This document shows, in pieces, positions 34,974 to 42,809 of a DNA stretch of 64,000 nucleotides (within the stretch, counting starts at the first letter, position 1; each line of letters opens with the position of its first letter). The notes under the pieces were generated by a model that saw only the letters and a list, made by a program, of their open reading frames with translations, did no database searches and was not told where the DNA came from. The position numbers were made by a program, and so were the translations under genes. This stretch comes from Aquimarina sp. BL5 (GTDB lineage: Bacteria > Bacteroidota > Bacteroidia > Flavobacteriales > Flavobacteriaceae), in assembly GCF_003443675.1 (NCBI RefSeq), contig NZ_CP031963.1, forward strand, positions 2,379,501 to 2,443,500. Reading direction: 5' to 3'.

Positions 34974-37900
34974 TTATAAAGAATCTAATACCACAACCTC
35001 TATTTTTTTGGTACTGCTATTATTAAAAGTATCCCATACTTTAATTTCTAAAGTATGATATCCTGGCGATAATGTATCTAATGTATAAGAAATTGATCCC
35101 TCTTTAAAACCATTCTCTTTATTCTTATAGAAATCATTTAGTATCACCTCGCGCTTTCCTTTTCCATCAATAATCATTTTCATTTGATGTCCAATTCCCT
35201 GGGTGGAAACATTCATTCCATTCTCATCAGCAAGCTCAATTTTCAATTCTGGATTAGCTTTAATAATGTTAATCGCTTTCGATGTTTTACCATTTATAAA
35301 CACTTTAATCTCTGGTCCTTTACTATCAAGTGATGTTACATTTGATATTCCACCTAATAATACATTTTCATACACACCAACCGCATCTTCCAAAATATTA
35401 TTCTTTTTAGCATATAAACTTATCTTACAATTACCTATTGACATATTTATATCTTTTGGAATCATGAATTCAGCATCAAACACTCCTTTTTCAATATCAA
35501 AATCTCCATTATATATTATTACGTCTTGATCTTTATATTCTAGTTGTATAAGATTTCCTTTCCTATTTTTAATTTTATTATTCCCTAATGTTTTTTTACT
35601 GTTTTTTTTATCAAAAATCTTGATAAAAACTTCTCCATTATAATCCTTTTTAATCTTTCCAAAAGCATCTACTAGATGTCCAGATATTCTAATCTTATCT
35701 AAGGCTTTTATCGTATCTCTAAACTTTTGGAGTGGAATACCATTAATCTTAGTAATATGAACACCAGGTTGAGGCATCTGAAGCGACATTGCAGGATCTC
35801 CAATAAAAAAAACGCTTCTTTTATCTTGATACCTTAATTTATTTTTAAGCTTTAAGACGGTTTCTGCCGGTTTCAAGTAAGGCCCATTTTCTGAAAAAAG
35901 CGTTTTCATTATTTCATTATTTATGTTAACTCCTGCATTCATAAATATTTCTCTAGTTGTTGCAATAATTGCTATAGCACCTCCATTTGGGTTTCTAAAA
36001 ACATGTTCTCCAATAGAAATATCAAAAGGGTTATCAAATCGAGTTGCCAGACAAGTAACCGTAATCAACAATGGTAGTTTATTTTTATTTTTAAGATTGA
36101 TAGCATCCTTTTTGGTAAAGAAAAACTCAGTACCGAAACCTTCTTCCTCCGCGTGTCCAAAATAATCTAATACAGCAACACCTTTTTCTATTTTCTCTAT
36201 TAGCGTTTTGGTTACCTCTGGGTATTGCTCGCCATTAGATGTTGATTTTTGAATATATGCATCACTATATACTTTAGAAATATTTAAAAAAGGATATTTT
36301 TTAACTAAAGAATCTCCTAAACTATTCAAATTTCTTTGAATACCTTGTTCCCACACTTTATCTACATCATCTGATAATAGGAGCACATTATTTCTCCAAT
36401 CTCCAAAAGAATTTTTCTTATAGTATCTAATAGTTTTATCAACTACATCATTTGCCATTACATCCGTATCAACCAATATTCGTCCAAGTACAATATCAAG
36501 ATCATCCGTTGATTTCATTTCACCTTCTTCTGGATCCATCATTCCAAAAAAATCATCAGACACATAGGATCTCGTATTAGAAAAACTCTCATAACTCATA
36601 AAACTTGGAATTATACTTTTCTTGTAGGTATTTAATAAAGATCTATCCTTGAGTATATCCTTGTAATCGACTGTAGCATTTCCCATAAAACATACATAAG
36701 AAAGCTTTTTGTTATCATGTGAAGCGTTTTCATACACATACCTAATAAAATTACGAATTGCACCTATATCCTGTTTCGCACTGCTAAACTCGTTGTAGAT
36801 TTTCTGCACAGGAACTACTTTAACATTCATCTTGTTTCGTGTTCTATGAAAATCTGCCAATCGTTCAGCAGCAGTTAACATATCCTTTTCGGTAATAATA
36901 AGATAATCGATGTTTTTAAAATTATTTTCTTCATCAAGAAAAATAGTCCCTTTCAGATTTTGATTCTCTACAATACTCTCTAACGGTTTTAAGGGTTCAT
37001 AATAATCCGAAGTAGTGACCGTAACAAACTTTCTTTTAGTATCTAATTGCGTTTTGAAAGAAAACTTACTGGAAAAAGATGTGTTTTCGAAAACCTTGAC
37101 TACTTCTGGATTTGTTACATCCCACACTTCAGAGATTTTCCTTGCTTTTTTCAATTGTATTTCTCCAATTTCGCGTTTAGAATTAGTGTTCGGAATCGTA
37201 AATTTTAATTGTTTATCTGATCCTACCAAGGATCTTTCTGCAGAAACCCGGATATAATCCAGGTAACTTTCCCCAAGTGCTTTACCCTCTACTTCGTATT
37301 GCAAACCTATCCGAATAGGATCATCATAGCTTTTGTTGTTTTTTTCTAAACTACCTTCTATTGCTATTAATCGATCTGATGCAGGTCTAAATTTAATCTC
37401 TCCAGCTTCTTTTTGGTTCAAACTAATTTTAAGTTTTGATGGTTTATTCGATTTAGCTACTGCCATAATTTTATAGGTAATAGCTGTTGCATCTACTTTA
37501 TTAGGAAAATGAAATGAAAATTGTTTTTCTTCATTATTTTTAATTTGATTTCCTAACCATCTTCTCCCCATCATCCCGAGATTGTATTGATCCATTTCGT
37601 AAAACTGATCCTCGTTAAATGTGGTAATAATTGTATCCGCTTTTTTGTCAAAGGATTCTGAATTGATTATTCTTCTTCCTCTCTTTCCAGATGTGGTGAT
37701 AAAATAATATGATTTATCATCGTATATATTAATATGGGTTTTACTATCTGAATTGTATCCCTTAGTACTTTGACCGTAAAAAAGGATATAGCCACCTTCT
37801 GATAACTTACCGTTTTCTCCTCTCACTACTTTTATAGCATTTTCCCTTAGATCAAACTCGGTATTTCTACTATTCTTAAGAGGAAGCATGTGTCCTCCAT

Positions 37901-38168
37901 TTCCGTAAATTTTAATTGTTGCAGGATCTGTTGTAGCGACATCAATCCCTAAATTGGATAAAAATTCTGGAGTAAGCTTATATATTCCTGTTTTCTCTAT
38001 ATAAAATTTGTACCAGTTGCCAGTTGCCAATACAGAGTGAGATAAAGGAATCTTTTTTACAATTTGCCTAGTTGTGTCCTTTCCTTTTTCAGTAATAAAC
38101 TGTTGTTGATTTCCATAAAAAGAAGCACTCAACAAAGCAACAAAACATAATAAAACACTTCTTTTCAT
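34974..38168 (-). CDS. PorU-like C25 family cysteine protease (type IX secretion sortase family)
   Basis: A 1064-residue exported protein with a signal peptide (about 1-20). After an N-terminal beta region (YKFYIEKTGIYKLTPEFL), the gingipain-like C25 peptidase domain spans about 420-780, with catalytic His in VLDYFGHAEEEGFG and catalytic Cys in LLITVTCLATRFDNPF. C-terminal beta domains end without a clear type IX sorting signal. PorU cleaves the C-terminal sorting domain of cargo proteins at the cell surface and attaches them. PorV, its usual partner, is not adjacent, so a PorU paralog or another surface C25 protease remains possible. It shares the window with gldA and with a protein carrying such a sorting domain. 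Confidence 0.8.
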   Translation of the reverse strand: MKRSVLLCFVALLSASFYGNQQQFITEKGKDTTRQIVKKIPLSHSVLATGNWYKFYIEKTGIYKLTPEFLSNLGIDVATTDPATIKIYGNGGHMLPLKNSRNTEFDLRENAIKVVRGENGKLSEGGYILFYGQSTKGYNSDSKTHINIYDDKSYYFITTSGKRGRRIINSESFDKKADTIITTFNEDQFYEMDQYNLGMMGRRWLGNQIKNNEEKQFSFHFPNKVDATAITYKIMAVAKSNKPSKLKISLNQKEAGEIKFRPASDRLIAIEGSLEKNNKSYDDPIRIGLQYEVEGKALGESYLDYIRVSAERSLVGSDKQLKFTIPNTNSKREIGEIQLKKARKISEVWDVTNPEVVKVFENTSFSSKFSFKTQLDTKRKFVTVTTSDYYEPLKPLESIVENQNLKGTIFLDEENNFKNIDYLIITEKDMLTAAERLADFHRTRNKMNVKVVPVQKIYNEFSSAKQDIGAIRNFIRYVYENASHDNKKLSYVCFMGNATVDYKDILKDRSLLNTYKKSIIPSFMSYESFSNTRSYVSDDFFGMMDPEEGEMKSTDDLDIVLGRILVDTDVMANDVVDKTIRYYKKNSFGDWRNNVLLLSDDVDKVWEQGIQRNLNSLGDSLVKKYPFLNISKVYSDAYIQKSTSNGEQYPEVTKTLIEKIEKGVAVLDYFGHAEEEGFGTEFFFTKKDAINLKNKNKLPLLITVTCLATRFDNPFDISIGEHVFRNPNGGAIAIIATTREIFMNAGVNINNEIMKTLFSENGPYLKPAETVLKLKNKLRYQDKRSVFFIGDPAMSLQMPQPGVHITKINGIPLQKFRDTIKALDKIRISGHLVDAFGKIKKDYNGEVFIKIFDKKNSKKTLGNNKIKNRKGNLIQLEYKDQDVIIYNGDFDIEKGVFDAEFMIPKDINMSIGNCKISLYAKKNNILEDAVGVYENVLLGGISNVTSLDSKGPEIKVFINGKTSKAINIIKANPELKIELADENGMNVSTQGIGHQMKMIIDGKGKREVILNDFYKNKENGFKEGSISYTLDTLSPGYHTLEIKVWDTFNNSSTKKIEVVVLDSL

Positions 38169-38278
38169 AAAAACAAAATGATAAAATAAATATACATTTT
38201 ATATTTCATGAATCGTACCATTCTTATTTCCTAAGAAAAGATATGATTTCTAAATGCGATCATTATTTTTTCAATTTT

Positions 38279-38300
38279 CAAAAACCATCCTTTTCGGGTG
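38279..38300 (-). terminator. terminator-like hairpin upstream of the PorU-like gene
   Basis: On the minus strand CCACCC, GAAAA and GGATGG form a six-pair hairpin (one G-T pair) followed by five T. It lies about 110 bases before the PorU-like start codon, pointing toward it. The gene on the other side is on the opposite strand, so its purpose is unclear: it may stop antisense transcription or act as an attenuator. Confidence 0.45.
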
Positions 38301-38322
38301 GGAAAATTAATGATAGATCATT

Positions 38323-38330
38323 TTACTTTT
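38323..38330 (+). promoter_or_regulatory. -7 promoter box of the lipocalin-like gene
   Basis: TACTTTTG matches TAnnTTTG exactly, 82 bases before the ATG at 38413. Predicted transcription start is near 38337, giving a leader of about 75 bases. Confidence 0.5.
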
Positions 38331-38412
38331 GCCTCTGGCTAAAATTTGATTCGTACTCCTTATTTGGATTTTACCATTCAGATAAATTTATAAATCGATT
38401 AATTATTTTATT

Positions 38413-38949
38413 ATGAAAAAACTTACTTTACTTTTATTTTTAACTTCTACCACCCTATTCCTTTCCTGCGGAAGTGATGACAATGATCCTTCTATAGGGA
38501 TTGATGAAACTCAAATTACAGGAGAGTGGAAATTAGAGGCATTCCGATTGGATAACGGTCAGACTTTTGTTGAATCTGAAGGAACTCGTGTTCTATTTTC
38601 TGAATTCTCTTCGTTTGGAAAAGATTTTAATACGATTGTTACTTTTTCTGAAGACCCTCAAACTTTTACAAGTGATGGAGGATACACTACCGTTCTTACA
38701 AATACAGTTCTTGGTCAGGAAACCACTACTCAAGAAATTCCTACTCCCGGTTTCGCAGCTTCTGGAGAATGGATAATTGAAAACGGGAATCTAATTTTAG
38801 ACGTTCAAGGAACTGAGGAGTCTTTTAAAATTTCTGGTTTGAATTCTCAAACTCTTTTACTTGAGAAAGCACTAAATGAATCCATTCCTTTTTCAGGATT
38901 TACACAGGTTTCAACAGGTATGACATTTTTCACATTTACAAAACAATAG
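38413..38949 (+). CDS. lipocalin-like lipoprotein
   Basis: A 178-residue lipoprotein with a lipobox (TLFLSCGSDDND, Cys19) and an acidic linker typical of surface-exposed Bacteroidota lipoproteins. The segment ITGEWKLEAFRLDNG begins a lipocalin-like beta barrel, ending FTQVSTGMTFFTFTK. The family binds small hydrophobic ligands in some members; here the ligand is unknown. It is a single gene with its own promoter box and a strong terminator just after it. Confidence 0.75.
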   Translation: MKKLTLLLFLTSTTLFLSCGSDDNDPSIGIDETQITGEWKLEAFRLDNGQTFVESEGTRVLFSEFSSFGKDFNTIVTFSEDPQTFTSDGGYTTVLTNTVLGQETTTQEIPTPGFAASGEWIIENGNLILDVQGTEESFKISGLNSQTLLLEKALNESIPFSGFTQVSTGMTFFTFTKQ

Positions 38950-38969
38950 ACTTTATAAAGATTTTTAAT

Positions 38970-39002
38970 AAAAAGGGTGGAAAAATTGCCCCACCCTTTT
39001 TA
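38970..39002 (+). terminator. intrinsic terminator after the lipocalin-like gene
   Basis: AAAAAGGGTGG and CCACCCTTTTT form an eleven-pair stem around a ten-base loop, with a T run at the end. It lies about 20 bases after the stop codon. Confidence 0.85.
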
Positions 39003-39260
39003 TTATATAACTGTCCCGTCCTGAAATATCGATACACTAAAATCTTAGTGAAATGAAAAAATCACTACCGCCAATTTATCCTCACAAAATGATAAATTAT
39101 AATTTATTTCAAAATTCACGGTAACAAATCATAAGCTTAAGACACTTACTAAAAGATACTTTAAACTACTTTTCTGAATTCCATCAATAAAACAATATTT
39201 TGAAGATGAAATATTTGGAAAACTGTATTTTTAAAATAAAAATTTATCAATTAAAGAAAC

Positions 39261-40913
39261 ATGAGGCATATCACATTTTTATTGGCATTTTTTATTAGTA
39301 ATTTGTGTATTTCGCAAACTGCTCCTTTTACCTGCGTAAAAAAAATTAACCCAAACACAAGGGGTACGGAAATTACAATTTCAGCAGAAAATTCTACAAA
39401 TAGTATAATTACCGAAGTTCCACCATGGATAATTATGGGATGTTGGAGAGGATATTTTTACAACGAAGTGGGCAGAAACTCACGTTTTATAACTACTGCA
39501 AAAAATATGGTAGATAATACTGAAGCTGGATCATGTGACAGTTTTATAGAAGCTTGCATTCCCAAAAGAACAGATTTCAACGTCTCGGTTAGAATACCTA
39601 ACTATACTATTAGCGAAGTCCATCACGCAAATTGGCAAACTAGATCAACTGATCATATAAGAAATTATGCCGGAATATACGCAGCAGAAACGATTAAGCA
39701 ATTAGATAAAATAATTAATATAGGTTTTGTTCACGGTGAAAATGGCGCGAATTATAGTCATGAATATCAAAACAACTTTAGAAGCTACGACACCACTGCT
39801 GTATGGTCTGCCCCTTTAGAAAATTACTATGCATTTTTAAGTATGGCATGGTTAAAAAGTGATCAAGAAAATGGATGGGGTCATGAAAAATATATTGATA
39901 TGGGACCAATCGCTTGGCCAAGTACTGGATATTTAAAAAATGCCACCAAGATTAACTATGACAATAATTCAACGGCTCCTACATTCTCACCATACTACGT
40001 AGGAGGTGAAAAATTAACTAGCGGATTAAGACATCCTTCATCTATTAAATACAATGGATATATCTATGTATTCTTTTCTGAATCTAGCCCAAGAATGATT
40101 TCTGCTTCTGGCATCAAAGTCATAAGAGTTCCAGAACCCCAAGCCACAAATCCAAATGCATACAAAATTTATTACAATGGTGGTTGGTATAAATCATTAC
40201 CTGAAAATTTCAGTAAAGAAAGGCTAGCTGATTTTCTTCAAATTGAAGGCCCGAAAAGCACTTCTATTTTAGGATCTAGTCATCGATTTAGTGTTGCAAA
40301 AGTTCAAGATACCGATTACTTTATAGGAGTGAGAGAATATCGCGATCACACAAATAAAACTTACCATATCTCTTTACACAAATCGTTCGATCTTACAAAT
40401 TGGAGCGAAGGATATGATATTTATTTTGCAGATGATCAGGATGGTCAAGCTTGGAGTAATAGTGATTTGCATTATCCTATATTTATGGATAAATACGGAA
40501 AATCAAATACAGTTATCGACAGGGATAAATTCTATATATTGTTCAGTAAAACTAATGGCTTCGATAAAATAAGAAGATGGGAGTTAAATTTAACCTGTTC
40601 AAACGATGAGATATCTTGTCTTGAACCATTAGATTTCATAATATCAAAAGAAAGAAACGTTCCCTCAAAAACATCATTAGATTGTAATAACATATACATT
40701 AAAAATAACACATTAATATTACCAGTGCTAACCAATGGCTCTTACAATATCGAAATCTATAACATTTCTGGACAAAAAATAATCAGCAAATCACTTTCTA
40801 ATAAAGAAAACTTAATACCACTTAAGAACTATGCTCCAAAGAACTCTATCCTGCTGTATACTCTAAAAAACACAACAACAGGAAATTATTGCAATGGAAA
40901 AATAGTTTTTTAA
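39261..40913 (+). CDS. secreted protein with a C-terminal type IX sorting domain, probable beta-propeller
   Basis: A 550-residue exported protein with a signal peptide (residues 1-19, ending CISQ). I do not recognise a named family. The middle part (about 250-450) has spaced beta motifs such as LRHPSSIKYNGYIYVFFSES, FSVAKVQDTDYFIGVREY and KFYILFSKTNG, like blades of glycoside hydrolase-type propellers. The last 75 residues form a type A sorting domain (NGSYNIEIYNISGQKII and a C-terminal GKIVF), so it is probably exported by type IX secretion. Cysteines are frequent in the N-terminal third. A carbohydrate-binding or -degrading role is possible but only inferred. Confidence 0.7.
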   Translation: MRHITFLLAFFISNLCISQTAPFTCVKKINPNTRGTEITISAENSTNSIITEVPPWIIMGCWRGYFYNEVGRNSRFITTAKNMVDNTEAGSCDSFIEACIPKRTDFNVSVRIPNYTISEVHHANWQTRSTDHIRNYAGIYAAETIKQLDKIINIGFVHGENGANYSHEYQNNFRSYDTTAVWSAPLENYYAFLSMAWLKSDQENGWGHEKYIDMGPIAWPSTGYLKNATKINYDNNSTAPTFSPYYVGGEKLTSGLRHPSSIKYNGYIYVFFSESSPRMISASGIKVIRVPEPQATNPNAYKIYYNGGWYKSLPENFSKERLADFLQIEGPKSTSILGSSHRFSVAKVQDTDYFIGVREYRDHTNKTYHISLHKSFDLTNWSEGYDIYFADDQDGQAWSNSDLHYPIFMDKYGKSNTVIDRDKFYILFSKTNGFDKIRRWELNLTCSNDEISCLEPLDFIISKERNVPSKTSLDCNNIYIKNNTLILPVLTNGSYNIEIYNISGQKIISKSLSNKENLIPLKNYAPKNSILLYTLKNTTTGNYCNGKIVF

Positions 40914-40960
40914 TAAAAAGTCATAAAACATATCTAGTTTTAAATTAGATATGTTTTATG
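40914..40960 (-). terminator. terminator after metZ, possibly bidirectional
   Basis: A perfect 15-pair stem (CATAAAACATATCTA with TAGATATGTTTTATG, 40922-40936 and 40946-40960) overlaps the metZ stop codon. On the minus strand it is followed by a T-rich stretch with five T. It also follows the convergent secreted-protein gene, so it may stop both. Confidence 0.75.
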
Positions 40961-42134
40961 ATTGTTCTAAAGCTTGTGCTAGATCCGCAATAATATCATC
41001 AATATGCTCTAATCCTACTGAGCATCTTACCATTCCATCTGTAATTCCTACTGCCAATTTATCCTCAATCGCTAGTTTACTATGCGTGGTAGAAGCTGGA
41101 TGGGTTACTATAGTTCTGGTATCTCCTAAATTAGCAGAAAGTGAACACATTTTTATACTATCAAAAAATGTTTTTCCTCCTTTTACTCCGTTTTTAACTT
41201 CGAAAGCTACGATATTACCTCCTAATTTCATTTGCTTCTTAGCCACTTCATATTGTGGATGAGATTTTAGAAAAGGATACTTCACCCAATTCACTTTAGG
41301 ATGTTCTTCTAAAAACTTGGCTAATTTTAAGGCATTTTCGCAATGTCTATCTACTCTTACTGCCAATGTTTCCAAACTTTTTGACAATACCCAAGCATTA
41401 AAAGGTGATAAAGCTGGTCCGGTATTTCGTGAAAATAAATAGATCTCTCTGATCAATTCCTTTTTTCCAACGGTAACTCCACCTAATACACGTCCTTGCC
41501 CATCAATTAATTTTGTAGCTGAATGGATTACAAGATCAGCTCCAAATTTTATTGGGTTTTGTAAATATGGCGTCGCAAAACAATTATCAATAATCAATAA
41601 CAGCTCATGTTTTTTTGCAATCTCACCTAGTAACTCTAAATCTAGCACATCTACTCCAGGATTGGTAGGAGATTCTGCATAGATAATTTTTGTATTAGGC
41701 TGTATTAAGCTTTCTACCTTATCAACCTCATTAACTGGAAAATAACTTGTCTCTATATTCCACTTAGGAAAGTATTTAGTAAACAACGAATGTGTAGAAC
41801 CGAATACGGATCGCGCAGAAACTATATGATCTCCCGCATCTAGCAATGCAGCAAATGTAGAAAACACTGCTGCCATTCCTGTAGCAAAGGCGTAACCGTC
41901 TTCTGCTCCTTCTAATTTGCAGATTTTATCCACAAACTCTGTGGTATTCGGGTTACTAAAACGACTATATAAATTACGATCTTTCTCTTCTGCAAAGGCT
42001 GCTCTCATTTCCTCAGAATCTTCAAAAACAAATCCTGATGTTAGATACATTGGTGTAGAATGTTCTAAAAACTGAGTTTTTTCTGTCTGAGTTCTTACAG
42101 CTTGTGTTTCAAAATTTTGGCTTTTTAAGCTCAT
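40956..42134 (-). CDS. metZ: O-succinylhomoserine sulfhydrylase / trans-sulfuration family enzyme
   Basis: A 392-residue PLP enzyme of the Cys/Met metabolism family. PLP lysine lies in IHSATKLIDGQGRVLGG (about 207-223); YSRFSNPNTTEF and ATGMAAVFSTFAALLDAGDHIV are typical. It could make homocysteine directly from an activated homoserine and sulfide, or act as cystathionine gamma-synthase; sequence alone does not separate them. MetX in this operon is annotated as an acetyltransferase, so an acetylated substrate is also possible. It overlaps the OsmC gene by four bases and is the last gene of the SAM-I controlled operon. Confidence 0.87.
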   Translation of the reverse strand: MSLKSQNFETQAVRTQTEKTQFLEHSTPMYLTSGFVFEDSEEMRAAFAEEKDRNLYSRFSNPNTTEFVDKICKLEGAEDGYAFATGMAAVFSTFAALLDAGDHIVSARSVFGSTHSLFTKYFPKWNIETSYFPVNEVDKVESLIQPNTKIIYAESPTNPGVDVLDLELLGEIAKKHELLLIIDNCFATPYLQNPIKFGADLVIHSATKLIDGQGRVLGGVTVGKKELIREIYLFSRNTGPALSPFNAWVLSKSLETLAVRVDRHCENALKLAKFLEEHPKVNWVKYPFLKSHPQYEVAKKQMKLGGNIVAFEVKNGVKGGKTFFDSIKMCSLSANLGDTRTIVTHPASTTHSKLAIEDKLAVGITDGMVRCSVGLEHIDDIIADLAQALEQS

Positions 42135-42556
42135 ACTTCTTCGTTATTAACGACTACTTTATATTTGATCGTTGCAGTTGGCTCTAATGTTTTTGATACA
42201 GAGCAATATTTTTCGAATGATAATTGCGCAGCTCTTTTTGCCTTTTCTGGAGTTATCTCTCCTTCTAAGTATACAGTAACCGAAATTTCTTTAAATGGTT
42301 TCGCTCCATCAATTTCTACTCTTGACCCATCTACTTCTGCTCTGTAATCTGTAATTTCTTGTCGTTGTTTTTTTAATATAGAAATTACATCAATCGCACT
42401 GCAGCCTGCAACTCCCATCAACACATATTCCATTGGACTTGGTGCTAAATCATGACCTCCCACTTCGGGTTTACTATCTATATAGGTTAGATGCCCTCTT
42501 TCATTTTTTAACTCAAAATGATAATCGTTATCTATTCTTTTTAATTCTATTTTCAT
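42131..42556 (-). CDS. OsmC family protein
   Basis: A 141-residue OsmC/Ohr-fold protein with MGVAGCSAIDVISILKKQRQ at about 48-67, which carries a conserved cysteine, and a second cysteine in FEKYCSVSKTLE. The family reduces organic hydroperoxides with two cysteines, and YhfA-like members are of unclear role. Its stop overlaps metZ by four bases, a linkage with trans-sulfuration genes also common in other flavobacteria, hinting at a sulfur-linked function. Confidence 0.88.
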   Translation of the reverse strand: MKIELKRIDNDYHFELKNERGHLTYIDSKPEVGGHDLAPSPMEYVLMGVAGCSAIDVISILKKQRQEITDYRAEVDGSRVEIDGAKPFKEISVTVYLEGEITPEKAKRAAQLSFEKYCSVSKTLEPTATIKYKVVVNNEEV

Positions 42557-42589
42557 CGTATCTGTTTTTATCTATTTTATTTGAACGTT

Positions 42590-42720
42590 ACCTTTCGACT
42601 ACACTTCGACAAGCTCAGTGTGACATCATAGGGTCAGCCTTCTGCTATATCTTTTTTACTTGTTCTCGATACCCTCCAAAGGCGGGCAGGCAATCCGCCT
42701 GGGCGGACACTCGAACTCAC
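42590..42720. repeat. interspersed repeats between the aspartokinase and osmC genes
   Basis: Two repeat units lie here: ACTTCGACAAGCTCAGTGTG (42603-42622), shared with the metH-metF spacer, and a GC-rich palindromic block around 42680-42710 with TCCGCC-TG-GGCGGA. Base composition is clearly higher in GC than the neighbours. No reading frame is convincing. The repeats fall inside a coherent operon, so they are probably tolerated or read through. Confidence 0.6.
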
Positions 42721-42809
42721 GTAAAAAAGGATGCCGCATCAAATGTTTTATATTCACTATCTCTTAAATCAATAAAAAACAATGAGTAATCCCTAACGCA
42801 ATTAATTTT

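Noticed and set aside
42433..42789. 118-codon frame on the plus strand across osmC and its upstream spacer
   Set aside because: It overlaps osmC antisense and runs through repeat sequence; no domain or export signal fits.
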